Source: Gaoshiqia sediminis
Lineage (GTDB): Bacteria > Bacteroidota > Bacteroidia > Bacteroidales > Prolixibacteraceae
Direction of reading: 5' to 3'
Assembly: GCF_025907915.1 (NCBI RefSeq)
Contig: NZ_JAPAAF010000010.1
Span: 62,001-126,000 of the forward strand
DNA: 64,000 nucleotides
Positions within the stretch are counted from its first letter, which is position 1, and every line of letters starts with the position of its first letter. The notes below the pieces were generated by a model. It saw only the letters and a program-made list of their open reading frames with translations, ran no database searches and was not told the origin of the DNA. A program made the translations under genes and the position numbers. Below, in pieces: positions 16,768 through 25,112 of the stretch.

Positions 16768-17163
16768 ATGGATAAAGACATTCTGAAAAAGAGACTAAAG
16801 TCATTTGCTTTAAGAATAATCAAGCTTTCCGAGAGTTTACCCAACTCGATTACCGGGCGAACTCTCGGAAATCAAATTATCCGTTCGGGAACGTCACCTG
16901 GCGCAAACTATCGCTCCGCTTGCTTAGCAAAATCAGACCGGGATTTTCTGAACAAACTGAAAATGATCGAAGAAGAACTGGACGAAACCCTTTATTGGCT
17001 GGAACTCATCATTGAATCCAGTACAATTGAAGAAAAACTGTTGACAGATTTAATGCAGGAAAATCGGGAATTATTCAAAATTATTGCAAGTTCAGTTGTT
17101 ACTATGAAACGCAAACTGAATTCGCAGTATTTGAATTCTAAAATGGTAAATGGTAAATGGTAA
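16768..17163 (+). CDS. four-helix bundle (S23-type) protein
   Basis: This 131-residue protein belongs to the four-helix-bundle family first found as 23S rRNA intervening-sequence proteins. It shows the typical IIRSGTSPGANYRSA and FLNKLKMIEEELDETLYWLELI segments. Its function is unknown; family members also occur alone, as here, far from any rRNA gene. It sits in a run of sugar-acid genes and 20 bases before the LarA gene. The last residues (KMVNGKW) are encoded by a heptad repeat tract (17141-17182), which suggests the original C-terminus was replaced by repeat expansion. Confidence 0.85.
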   Translation: MDKDILKKRLKSFALRIIKLSESLPNSITGRTLGNQIIRSGTSPGANYRSACLAKSDRDFLNKLKMIEEELDETLYWLELIIESSTIEEKLLTDLMQENRELFKIIASSVVTMKRKLNSQYLNSKMVNGKW

Positions 17164-17182
17164 ATAGCTAAATAGTAAATTC
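17141..17182. repeat. heptad tandem repeat tract over a gene end
   Basis: Units AAATGGT (three times), AAATAGC, TAAATAG and TAAATTC keep a 7-base period. The tract encodes the last residues and stop codon of the four-helix-bundle gene and reaches to within one base of the next start codon. Confidence 0.8.
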
Positions 17183-17183
17183 T

Positions 17184-18473
17184 ATGATGTACTACGAAAT
17201 TGGCTCAACAAGCCACGAGTTAAGCAAAGAAGACCTGAAAAAAGGTTTGTTTGCTGCGTTTGACCAATTAAAGGAAATAAACAAAGTTTTGGCTATTCCG
17301 CCCGACTATACCCGTTTACCCAGCCGCTCGGGCGATTTGACCGAATTGACCTGGCAATATTACGGCGATAAACTGACCGACGTGCTACCGGCTTTGGGCA
17401 CTCACTCTCCGATGACTCCCGGGCAAATCAGCCACATGTTTGGAAGCCTGCCTGCATCGCTCATCCGTGAGCACGACTGGCGCAACGATGTGGTGACCGT
17501 GGGTACCGTTCCGGGAGAATTTGTAAGAGAAGTATCAGAAGGAGCTGTCGATTTCCCATGGCCGGCACAGGTAAATAAATTACTGATTGAAGGCAAGTTC
17601 GATTTGATTCTTTCCATCGGCCAGGTTGTTCCCCACGAAGTGGTGGGCATGGCTAATTACAACAAGAATATTTTTGTGGGAACAGGCGGCTCTGAAGGCA
17701 TCAACAAAAGCCACTTTATTGGCGCTGCTTATGGCATGGAACGCATGATGGGCCACGCCGACACCCCGGTGCGCAAGGTATTTAACTATGCTTCGGAACA
17801 TTTCACCAACGATTTGCCAATTGTATATGTGCAAACTGTTGTAGGACTGGATAAAACCGACGGTAAAATTAAGTGTCGCGGACTGTTCATCGGTGACGAT
17901 TTCGAGGTGTTCGACAAAGCCGCCAAACTGTCGCTCGATGTCAACTTTGAGATGCTCGACCGACCGTTGAAAAAAGTAGTGGTCTGGCTCGATCCCACCG
18001 AGTTTAAATCAACCTGGCTGGGTAACAAGTCGGTGTACCGAACCCGCATGGCCATTGACGATGGCGGCGAACTGATTGTGCTGGCTCCTGCCCTGAAAGA
18101 GTTTGGCGAAGACAAAGAGATTGACCGTTTAATTCGCAAGTATGGCTACTTTGGCACACCTGCCACCCTGAAAGCCACTGCCGAAAACGAAGAGCTGCAA
18201 AACAACCTGGGGGCAGCGGCCCACCTCATCCACGGCTCTTCGGAAGGACGCTTCAGCATCACCTATTGCCCGGGTAAAAAACCAGGCAACCTGACTCAAC
18301 AGGAAATAGAAAGTGTTGGCTTCATTTACGGCGATTTCGATGAAATGATGAATAAATACCAGGTGGAAAAACTGAAAGATGGCTTCAACATCCTGCCGGA
18401 TGGCGAAGAAATCTTTTATATTTCGAACCCGGCCATTGGTTTGTGGGCGTACAAAGAACGGTTCAAATATTAA
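17184..18473 (+). CDS. LarA-family nickel-pincer 2-hydroxyacid racemase/epimerase
   Basis: The 429-residue protein is a LarA homologue. LarA uses a nickel-pincer nucleotide cofactor bound covalently to a lysine to invert the C2 hydroxyl of 2-hydroxyacids. The key residues align by spacing with lactate racemase: PDYTR (Asp41, Arg44) for the phosphate site, His74 in GTHSPMT, His151 in VVPHEVV, Lys161 (cofactor lysine, ten residues later) in NYNKNIFVG, and His177 (nickel ligand, sixteen later) in NKSHFIG. So it is probably active. Some LarA homologues are known to epimerise D-gluconate at C2. Beside uxuB and gnd, a hexonate such as mannonate or gluconate is a better guess than lactate. The cofactor genes larB, larC and larE are not in the window. 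Confidence 0.85.
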   Translation: MMYYEIGSTSHELSKEDLKKGLFAAFDQLKEINKVLAIPPDYTRLPSRSGDLTELTWQYYGDKLTDVLPALGTHSPMTPGQISHMFGSLPASLIREHDWRNDVVTVGTVPGEFVREVSEGAVDFPWPAQVNKLLIEGKFDLILSIGQVVPHEVVGMANYNKNIFVGTGGSEGINKSHFIGAAYGMERMMGHADTPVRKVFNYASEHFTNDLPIVYVQTVVGLDKTDGKIKCRGLFIGDDFEVFDKAAKLSLDVNFEMLDRPLKKVVVWLDPTEFKSTWLGNKSVYRTRMAIDDGGELIVLAPALKEFGEDKEIDRLIRKYGYFGTPATLKATAENEELQNNLGAAAHLIHGSSEGRFSITYCPGKKPGNLTQQEIESVGFIYGDFDEMMNKYQVEKLKDGFNILPDGEEIFYISNPAIGLWAYKERFKY

Positions 18474-18520
18474 CAGTCTCCCCCACCCCCTCCAAAGGAG
18501 AGGAGTAAAATACAACGTCA

Positions 18521-18539
18521 TCCCGAACTTGTTTCGGGA
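18521..18539. other. small inverted repeat between larA-like gene and oxidoreductase
   Basis: TCCCGAA and TTCGGGA pair around a short loop. There is no clear T run, so this may be a dispersed hairpin rather than a terminator. Confidence 0.5.
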
Positions 18540-18564
18540 ACTGTAAAGAACGAAATTTCGAAAC

Positions 18565-18613
18565 GCGGAACCTGAAAATCAAAACGTTGAACTCAAAACT
18601 CGAAACTGTCAAC
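18565..18613. repeat. heptad tandem repeat tract over a gene start
   Basis: Seven units GCGGAAC, CTGAAAA, TCAAAAC, GTTGAAC, TCAAAAC, TCGAAAC, TGTCAAC keep a 7-base period. The TTG start codon of the next gene lies at 18587 inside it, and the first nine codons of that gene (reading MNSKLETVN) are repeat sequence. Confidence 0.75.
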
Positions 18614-19639
18614 TGGGGCATCATTGGTTGCGGCGATGTAACCGAAGTGAAAAGCGGACCGGCTTTTCAAAAAACCGAACATTCGAAGCTGGTGGCCGTC
18701 ATGCGCCGCAATAAAGAAAAAGCAGCCGACTACGCCCGCAGGCACGGTGTTCCCAAGTGGTACCACTCGGCCGATGACCTGATCAACGACCCGGAGGTAA
18801 ACGCCATTTATATTGCCACGCCGCCCGACACCCATGCCAGCTATGCCATCCAGGCCATGCGTGCTGGCAAACCGGTTTACGTGGAAAAACCCATGGCCAT
18901 GAACTACAGCGAGTGCCGTAAAATGATCCATGTTTCCAAAGAAACCGGCATGCCACTTTTTGTGGCCTACTACCGCCGTACGTTGCCTGCTTTTTTAAAG
19001 GTGAAAGAGTTGGTTGAAAGCGGCGCCATCGGCATCCCACTAAGCGTTTCGGTCACCTTAATAAAAAGTGCTGCCGAAAAAGGGAAAGATCCGGAAGAAC
19101 ACAACTGGCGTGTAAATCCTGAAGTTGCCGGAGGTGGCCATTTTTTCGATCTGGCCTCGCACCAACTTGATTTTCTTGACTTTGTGTTCGGACCGGTTAA
19201 CGAGGTGCATGGGATAGCCTATAACCAAGCTGGCTATTACGAAGCCGAAGATACCGTCACCGGCACTTTTGCTTTCGAAAACGGCGTGGCCGGCACCGGG
19301 CTGTGGTGCTTCGTTGCCGACGAATCAGCCGAAAAGGACGATATCGAAATTATCGGCACCCAGGGAAAAATTAACCTGCCCTGTTTTATCCACGGCGATT
19401 TGCGCTTGACAACTGCCAAAGGCGCCATCAATTTTAGTTTTCAAAACCCGGAGAATATTTCTCACAACCTGGTTAAAAACGTCGTCAGTTCGCTGCGTGG
19501 CGAAGAGGAATGTGTGAGCACAGCAGAAACAGCAGCCCGCACCAACGCCGTGCTCGATGAAATGGTGAAAGAGTATTATAAAAACAAAGATTTTCTCCAA
19601 AAATCGACAAACCACAAAGGAAGTTGTCGTTTGGACTGA
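18587..19639 (+). CDS. Gfo/Idh/MocA family oxidoreductase
   Basis: This 350-residue NAD(P)-dependent sugar dehydrogenase has the Rossmann motif GIIGCGDV at the N-terminus, ATPPDTHASYA, the family EKP motif with the catalytic-site lysine in VYVEKPMAMN (near 100), and the HFFDLASHQLDFLDFVFG segment in the second domain. The substrate is unknown; relatives act on inositols, hexoses and their derivatives. The only usable start is a TTG at 18587, and the first nine codons coincide with a heptad tract, so the natural start may have been lost or the protein may start elsewhere. It lies between the LarA homologue and pdxB. Confidence 0.87.
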   Translation: MNSKLETVNWGIIGCGDVTEVKSGPAFQKTEHSKLVAVMRRNKEKAADYARRHGVPKWYHSADDLINDPEVNAIYIATPPDTHASYAIQAMRAGKPVYVEKPMAMNYSECRKMIHVSKETGMPLFVAYYRRTLPAFLKVKELVESGAIGIPLSVSVTLIKSAAEKGKDPEEHNWRVNPEVAGGGHFFDLASHQLDFLDFVFGPVNEVHGIAYNQAGYYEAEDTVTGTFAFENGVAGTGLWCFVADESAEKDDIEIIGTQGKINLPCFIHGDLRLTTAKGAINFSFQNPENISHNLVKNVVSSLRGEEECVSTAETAARTNAVLDEMVKEYYKNKDFLQKSTNHKGSCRLD

Positions 19640-19670
19640 TACTTTCGTGTATCAAATAACGATCAAAAAA

Positions 19671-20792
19671 ATGAAATTTATAATCGACGATAAAATTCCT
19701 TACATAGAGGGAGCACTCGAACCGTTTGGCGAGGTGGTTTATCTCCCCGGTTCAAAAACTACTGCTAAGATTGTAAAAGATGCTGACGCCATTGTTACAC
19801 GCACACGAACCATCTGCAACGAACAATTGCTGAATGGCTCGTCTGTGAAATTCATTGCCACAGCCACCATTGGCTTCGACCACATCGACACGAATTACTG
19901 TGATCAGGCCGGGATCAAATGGACCAATGCCCCCGGTTGCAACAGCAAATCGGTTGAACAGTACATCGCATCTGCCCTCTTCGTTTTGGCTAAGAAACAC
20001 AAATTCAAACTAAAAGGAAAAACTATTGGCATTGTCGGTGTGGGCCAGGTAGGATCAAAAGTGGCCCGCTTATGCGAAATCATCGGAATGAAGGTGTTAC
20101 TAAACGACCCGCCGCGTGAGCGCTCCGAGGGACCTGACCAATTTGTCAGCCTCGAAGAAATCAAACAGCAAGCCGACATTATCACCCTGCATGTTCCGCT
20201 GAATATGACAGGCGAAGATGCCACTTACCACTTGGCGGACGCCGTTTTTTTTAACAGCCTTGCGAAAAAGCCTATCCTCATCAACTCGTGCCGGGGCGAA
20301 GTTGTCGATGCGGCTGCGGTAAAAACAGCCTTGGATAAACAGCAAATTTCGGGACTGGTGCTCGACTGCTGGGAGAACGAACCTGATATCGACCTGGAAC
20401 TGTTGGACAAATGCGACCTGGCCACTCCGCACATTGCCGGGTATTCAAAAGATGGAAAAGCCAACGGCACGAGCATGAGCATACAGGCCATCAGCCGGTT
20501 TTTCAAACTCGGAATTGATAACTGGCAAGCCCGCGAAGTGGAACTTCCTGCACAAACAGTAATCCGGCTGGATGGTTTGAATGGATCCGAGGAAGAAATC
20601 ATCGGCAACGCCATTCTGGCTACATACGATATCCGGGATGACGACCGTGCCTTGAGAAACGATCCCGCGCAATTTGAAAAGCTGCGTGGTGATTATCCGG
20701 TGCGACGTGAGTTTCCGGTGTTTACCATCAAAGCGGAGAATGTGCCAACAGATGTTTTGGGGAAACTTCGTGAAATTGGCTTTAATTTTTAA
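19671..20792 (+). CDS. pdxB: 4-phosphoerythronate dehydrogenase
   Basis: PdxB oxidises 4-phospho-D-erythronate in the DXP-dependent pathway to pyridoxal phosphate. The 373-residue protein is a D-2-hydroxyacid dehydrogenase with the PdxB pattern: MKFIIDDKIPYIEG at the start, TATIGFDHIDT, NAPGCNSKSVEQYI, the NAD motif GIVGVGQVGSKVA, the catalytic region INSCRGEVVD and TPHIAGYSKDGKANGT, and a C-terminal dimerisation domain. I start at the ATG at 19671 because it gives the canonical N-terminus. It follows the oxidoreductase gene by 31 bases and precedes gnd by 58. Confidence 0.93.
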   Translation: MKFIIDDKIPYIEGALEPFGEVVYLPGSKTTAKIVKDADAIVTRTRTICNEQLLNGSSVKFIATATIGFDHIDTNYCDQAGIKWTNAPGCNSKSVEQYIASALFVLAKKHKFKLKGKTIGIVGVGQVGSKVARLCEIIGMKVLLNDPPRERSEGPDQFVSLEEIKQQADIITLHVPLNMTGEDATYHLADAVFFNSLAKKPILINSCRGEVVDAAAVKTALDKQQISGLVLDCWENEPDIDLELLDKCDLATPHIAGYSKDGKANGTSMSIQAISRFFKLGIDNWQAREVELPAQTVIRLDGLNGSEEEIIGNAILATYDIRDDDRALRNDPAQFEKLRGDYPVRREFPVFTIKAENVPTDVLGKLREIGFNF

Positions 20793-20850
20793 CCGCAAAG
20801 AGAACAGAGTGGTTAAAAAGAAATATACAAACATTTAAATTCATCATAAA

Positions 20851-22305
20851 ATGAAAAAACTTGCAGATATTGGCTTGATTGGTTTGGCCGTGATGGGCGA
20901 AAACCTGGTTTTGAACATGGAAAGCAAAGGCTTCACGGTAGCCGTTTACAACCGTACGGTTGAAAAAGTGGACAATTTCATCAATGGACGGGGGGCCGGT
21001 AAAAATTTCATTGGCGCCCATTCCATCGAAGAACTGGTTGCCTCGTTGGAAAAACCGCGTAAAGTAATGATGTTGGTGAAAGCCGGAAAGCCCGTTGACG
21101 ACTTCATCGAACTGCTGATCCCCCATCTGGAACCGGGTGATATCATCATTGATGGCGGTAACTCGCACTTCCCCGACTCCATTCGTCGTACTCAGTATGT
21201 GGAAAGCAAAGGCTTGCTGTTTATCGGCACCGGTGTTTCGGGTGGCGAAGAAGGCGCCCTGAAAGGGCCGTCGATGATGCCCGGCGGAAGCCCAGCTGCA
21301 TGGCCAGCCGTGAAAGAGATCTTCCAGGCCGTGGCCGCCAAAGTGGAAGACGGCTCTCCCTGCTGTGAATGGGTGGGCGAAGACGGCGCCGGACACTTTG
21401 TGAAAATGGTCCACAACGGGATTGAGTACGGCGATATGCAAATCATCAACGAAGCCTACCACGTCATGAAAGACCTGCTGTGCATGAGTGCCGACGAAAT
21501 GCACGAAGTATTTAAAAAATGGAATACCGAAGAACTGGACTCGTACCTGATTGAAATTACACGCGATATCCTGGGCTACAAAGATGAAGACGGCGAGCCG
21601 CTGGTTGAAAAAATCCTGGACACTGCCGGCCAAAAAGGTACCGGAAAATGGACCGGTGTTTCGGCCCTCGACCTCGGAATTCCGTTGACATTGATCGGCG
21701 AGTCGGTATTTGCCCGTTGCTTATCGGCACAGAAAGACCTGCGCGTTCAGGCTTCAAAAGTGATCAGCGGACCGAAACCATCGTTCACCGGCGAAAAAGC
21801 ACAACTGATTGAAGACCTGAAAATGGCCTTGTACGGTGCAAAAATCATTTCGTACGCGCAAGGTTACAACCTGATGATGGAAGCCGCCAAAGAATACAAG
21901 TGGAACCTGAACTATGGCGGCATCGCGCTGATGTGGCGCGGCGGTTGCATCATCCGTTCGGCCTTCCTCGGCGACATCAAAAAAGCATTCGACAAAAATC
22001 CGGAATTGCCCAACTTGTTGCTCGACCCGTTCTTCAAAGAAAAAGTGGAAGCTACACAAGCCGGATGGCGTCGCGTGTGTGCCGCTGCCCTGACTAACGG
22101 CATCCCCGTACCAGCGTTAACTTCGGCCCTTTGCTACTTCGACGGTTTCCGCAGCGAACGTTTGCCAGCCAACCTGTTGCAAGCCCAGCGCGACTACTTC
22201 GGAGCCCACACCTACGAGCGCATCGACAAACCGCGTGGCCAATTCTTCCACACCAACTGGACCGGCCGCGGCGGCGACACCGCCTCGACAACTTACGAGG
22301 TGTAA
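20851..22305 (+). CDS. gnd: 6-phosphogluconate dehydrogenase, decarboxylating
   Basis: Gnd (484 residues) oxidises 6-phosphogluconate with NADP to ribulose 5-phosphate and CO2. It shows the N-terminal GLAVMGENLVLNMESKG and NRT cofactor motif, DGGNSHFPDS, GTGVSGGEEGALKGPSMMPGG, and the active-site Lys in HFVKMVHNGIEYGDMQ, and ends HTNWTGRGGDTASTTYEV as is typical. It closes the plus-strand array that starts with lacI. This position would let the locus feed gluconate-derived carbon into the pentose phosphate pathway. A terminator follows at 22401-22445. Confidence 0.96.
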   Translation: MKKLADIGLIGLAVMGENLVLNMESKGFTVAVYNRTVEKVDNFINGRGAGKNFIGAHSIEELVASLEKPRKVMMLVKAGKPVDDFIELLIPHLEPGDIIIDGGNSHFPDSIRRTQYVESKGLLFIGTGVSGGEEGALKGPSMMPGGSPAAWPAVKEIFQAVAAKVEDGSPCCEWVGEDGAGHFVKMVHNGIEYGDMQIINEAYHVMKDLLCMSADEMHEVFKKWNTEELDSYLIEITRDILGYKDEDGEPLVEKILDTAGQKGTGKWTGVSALDLGIPLTLIGESVFARCLSAQKDLRVQASKVISGPKPSFTGEKAQLIEDLKMALYGAKIISYAQGYNLMMEAAKEYKWNLNYGGIALMWRGGCIIRSAFLGDIKKAFDKNPELPNLLLDPFFKEKVEATQAGWRRVCAAALTNGIPVPALTSALCYFDGFRSERLPANLLQAQRDYFGAHTYERIDKPRGQFFHTNWTGRGGDTASTTYEV

Positions 22306-22400
22306 GATACCAGCATCCACTGGCCCCTCCGAAGGAGGGAAAAGAAACTGCTCTGAGCGTAGTGAGGGATTCACTTTAAGCTGAGCCTTGACTGCGCCAA

Positions 22401-22445
22401 ACACACAAAAGCCACTTCCGATTCAGGAGGTGGCTTTTTGTGTGA
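22401..22445 (+). terminator. gnd terminator
   Basis: A long inverted repeat (ACACAAAAGCCACTTCC with GGAGGTGGCTTTTTGTGT) with a T run inside the right arm. A second small hairpin (CCCTCC GAA GGAGGG) lies upstream at 22325-22339. Confidence 0.75.
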
Positions 22446-22539
22446 AAGCAGTCTGTGAAAAATCTTCTCCAAACGATTGTCTGGATGAAAAAAATGTTTT
22501 ACTTTGCAATTCAAAGCACTTTTAATCCAACCAAGAGAA

Positions 22540-23169
22540 ATGAAACCAACAGAACACTATCTGAACGAGATAACAGAGATAAAAAAAATGATGGAGCAAT
22601 CGAGCCGCTTCCTCTCGCTAAGCGGACTGTCCGGAGTACTTGTGGGTATTTATGCACTAATCGGCGCTTTTATTGCCTATCAGCTAATTTACATTCCCGG
22701 TTCGTTATATTACCGTGAATATTACTCGAACCAGGTTTTGGGAGAAATGTTGCTACTGGCAGCTGTTCTGCTGGTGGTCTCGTTCGTCACGGTTATTTGG
22801 CTGACCACATCAAAAGTGAAGCGCAAGTCTGAAAAATTCTGGTCGCCCGGAACCCGGATGTTGTTGACCAACCTGGCCATTCCCCTGGTCACCGGCGGAA
22901 TTTTCATGCTGATTTTTCTCTCCCGCGAAATTTACAGCGTTGTTGCCCCGTGCTGCCTCATTTTCTATGGATTGGCATTGGTAAATGCAGCCAAATACAC
23001 CCGCCGGGAGATTTTCTACATGGGACTTTTTGAAATTGGATTGGGGCTATTGGCAGCTGTTTTGCCCGGCATGGGACTGTTTTTTTGGGTCGTTGGTTTT
23101 GGATTGGTGCATATTATTTACGGCACCATCATGTATTTTCGCTACGAACGAAAAACAGCAAACAAGTGA
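22540..23169 (+). CDS. integral membrane protein of a CreD module
   Basis: This 209-residue protein has about five to six hydrophobic segments, among them LSGLSGVLVGIYALIGAFIAY and LGEMLLLAAVLLVVSFVTVIWL, and short charged loops. I cannot name its function. I start at the ATG at 22540, which leaves a short amphipathic N-terminus before the first membrane segment. Its stop codon overlaps the GTG start of the next gene, and a CreD-like gene follows, so the three probably form one unit involved in envelope homeostasis. Confidence 0.8.
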   Translation: MKPTEHYLNEITEIKKMMEQSSRFLSLSGLSGVLVGIYALIGAFIAYQLIYIPGSLYYREYYSNQVLGEMLLLAAVLLVVSFVTVIWLTTSKVKRKSEKFWSPGTRMLLTNLAIPLVTGGIFMLIFLSREIYSVVAPCCLIFYGLALVNAAKYTRREIFYMGLFEIGLGLLAAVLPGMGLFFWVVGFGLVHIIYGTIMYFRYERKTANK

Positions 23170-23462
23170 AAAATCTGTTTCAATACCTGGATAAAGCCTT
23201 CGAAAACAAGCTGCGGCTGGGCATTATGTCTATTTTGCTTGTCAACGCCTCGGCGACCTACAACACGCTCAAGGAGACACTCGAAGCAACCGACGGAAAC
23301 CTGGCCAGTCACCTGAAACACTTGGAAAAACTAGGCTACATTTCGGTTTACAAAAGCTTTGTTGACCGCAAACCAAATACAGAATATGCCATCACCGACA
23401 ACGGAAAAATTGCTTTCGAGAAGCATCTCAACACGCTGGAAGAAATATTGAAAAACCTGTAA
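23166..23462 (+). CDS. winged-helix transcriptional regulator
   Basis: This 98-residue protein is a single winged-helix domain. Residues about 15-75 (from LRLGIMSILLVNASATYNTL through ATDGNLASHLKHLEKLGYI to the wing ending EYAITDNGK) resemble the small regulators that accompany membrane proteins in Bacteroidota. The start is a GTG at 23166 that overlaps the TGA of the membrane-protein gene by four bases, so the two are translationally coupled. It probably regulates its own operon with creD. Confidence 0.85.
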   Translation: MKNLFQYLDKAFENKLRLGIMSILLVNASATYNTLKETLEATDGNLASHLKHLEKLGYISVYKSFVDRKPNTEYAITDNGKIAFEKHLNTLEEILKNL

Positions 23463-23520
23463 TTTTTTTATCCATACACTTTGAATGACAAAGTACTTTT
23501 ACAACTTAAATTCTACCCGT

Positions 23521-24840
23521 ATGAAAACACAAGAGTTCATCGAACAAAAAGTAAAAAGCCAAGGTTTTCGCATGAGCGTGAAATTGATCACCATCGCGAT
23601 CATCGTCTTGTTTCTGCTTATTCCGAAGTTTATGATTATGGAGCTTATCCGGGAGCGCAAAATGACGGCAGACGCCGCCCAACTGGAAGTTGCCAACTCA
23701 TGGTCGAACCAGCAAATTGTGAGGGGGCCAATGCTAACCATCCCATACACCGAACAGGTTTTGGACAAAGATGGGGAAACGGTCCAGGAGATTGTCCGCG
23801 AATACCATTTATTACCCAAAACACTTCGGGTTGAAGGTGAACTTTTCCCGAAAAAGCTCAACCGCAGTATCTACCAAAGCATTGTTTACGAAAGCAGCCT
23901 GCAACTGTCGGGGGCTTTTGAAAAACCTGACCTTTCGGGTTTGAGCATCAAGCCTGAAAATATAGAATGGGAAAAGGCCAAATTGGAAATCGCCATCAGC
24001 GACTTGCGCGGAATCAGCTCAGTAGTTGAGTTGAAATGGAACACGGAAACCATCCCGTTTTCACCGGGCATGCAAAACCGGATTTTAGGCAGCAACGGCA
24101 TTTCGTTGCAACTGCCCGATTCGTCGATCCAATCCATGCCTGCCAATTTCCAGATCGACCTGAAACTGAAAGGTTCAAACTCCATCGCCTTTGCCCCGGT
24201 TGGCGAAACAACCGACGTGCATTTGCAGTCGGCCTGGAATGACCCGAGTTTCCAGGGTCAATTTTTACCTATCGACCGAAACATCAATAAAGACGGATTC
24301 ACGGCCGATTGGAAAGTACTGAATTACAACCGCGATTTCCCGCAAAGTTGGATCGACAATGCCTATGATATAAAATCGAGCGACTTTGGTGTAAGCTTGA
24401 TAAATATGGCAGACCATTACCAGAAAAATGAACGCAGCGCCAAATATGCCATCATGATTGTATTGCTGATTTTCCTTTCATTCTTCCTGAACGAAATGCT
24501 GACCAAACAGCGGGTACACCCTTTTCAATACATTCTGGTGGGCTTTTCAATCCTTATTTTTTACCTGCTCTTACTGTCGTTCTCGGAACACGTTGGATTC
24601 AACCTGGCTTATCTGGTCGCATCGATGTCAGTAATTCTGCTGGTACTGATTTACTCGAGGTCGTTCTTAAAGACCTGGGGCAATTCCCTTGCGCTGACGG
24701 CCATTCTGTCAATCTCGTTTCTATTCATCTTCATCTTGTTACAGCTTGAATCGTTTGCCTTGTTGGTGGGGAGCGTCGGTCTGTTTGTGATGTTAGCAAT
24801 GACCATGTATTTCACGCGAAAAATAAATTGGTACGAATAA
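23521..24840 (+). CDS. creD: CreD-like inner membrane protein
   Basis: The 439-residue protein matches the CreD (cell envelope integrity, colicin E2 tolerance) family. It has one N-terminal membrane helix (about 18-38), a long periplasmic domain (about 40-305, including RGPMLTIPYTE and the conserved-looking HLLPKTLRVEGEL), then about five membrane helices from ERSAKYAIMIVLLIF to the C-terminus. In other bacteria creD is induced by envelope or beta-lactam stress. I start at the ATG at 23521 because it gives the canonical N-terminus. The neighbouring winged-helix gene is the likely regulator. Confidence 0.88.
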   Translation: MKTQEFIEQKVKSQGFRMSVKLITIAIIVLFLLIPKFMIMELIRERKMTADAAQLEVANSWSNQQIVRGPMLTIPYTEQVLDKDGETVQEIVREYHLLPKTLRVEGELFPKKLNRSIYQSIVYESSLQLSGAFEKPDLSGLSIKPENIEWEKAKLEIAISDLRGISSVVELKWNTETIPFSPGMQNRILGSNGISLQLPDSSIQSMPANFQIDLKLKGSNSIAFAPVGETTDVHLQSAWNDPSFQGQFLPIDRNINKDGFTADWKVLNYNRDFPQSWIDNAYDIKSSDFGVSLINMADHYQKNERSAKYAIMIVLLIFLSFFLNEMLTKQRVHPFQYILVGFSILIFYLLLLSFSEHVGFNLAYLVASMSVILLVLIYSRSFLKTWGNSLALTAILSISFLFIFILLQLESFALLVGSVGLFVMLAMTMYFTRKINWYE

Positions 24841-24868
24841 ATTGACCACCAGAAAAAATCGATTTAAC

Positions 24869-24903
24869 AAAGCTGTATTCCTAAAAGGATGCAGCTTTTT
24901 TTG
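24869..24903 (+). terminator. creD terminator
   Basis: AAGCTG/CAGCTT flank an inner TCCT/AGGA stem, followed by seven T on the plus strand. Confidence 0.7.
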
Positions 24904-25112
24904 CTCAAACAGCGTTTCTTGAATTGTCCTGTTCGCTGATGATTCCACCCCTCCTAACAATTCCTTCACAAACCCGTCAAAATAAACCCCATCCGATACG
25001 CGAAATCTCTTTTTTTATATTTTCGCCGCCATATTGTAGATCATACACAATAAACCGACAAACTGAACAACCCTACGCGTATTTCTGAATTCGATTTTAA
25101 TACTGAAAAACC

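Noticed and set aside
20782-21633. A 283-codon open frame on the minus strand
   Set aside because: It is antisense to gnd, with shadow-type composition and no domain.
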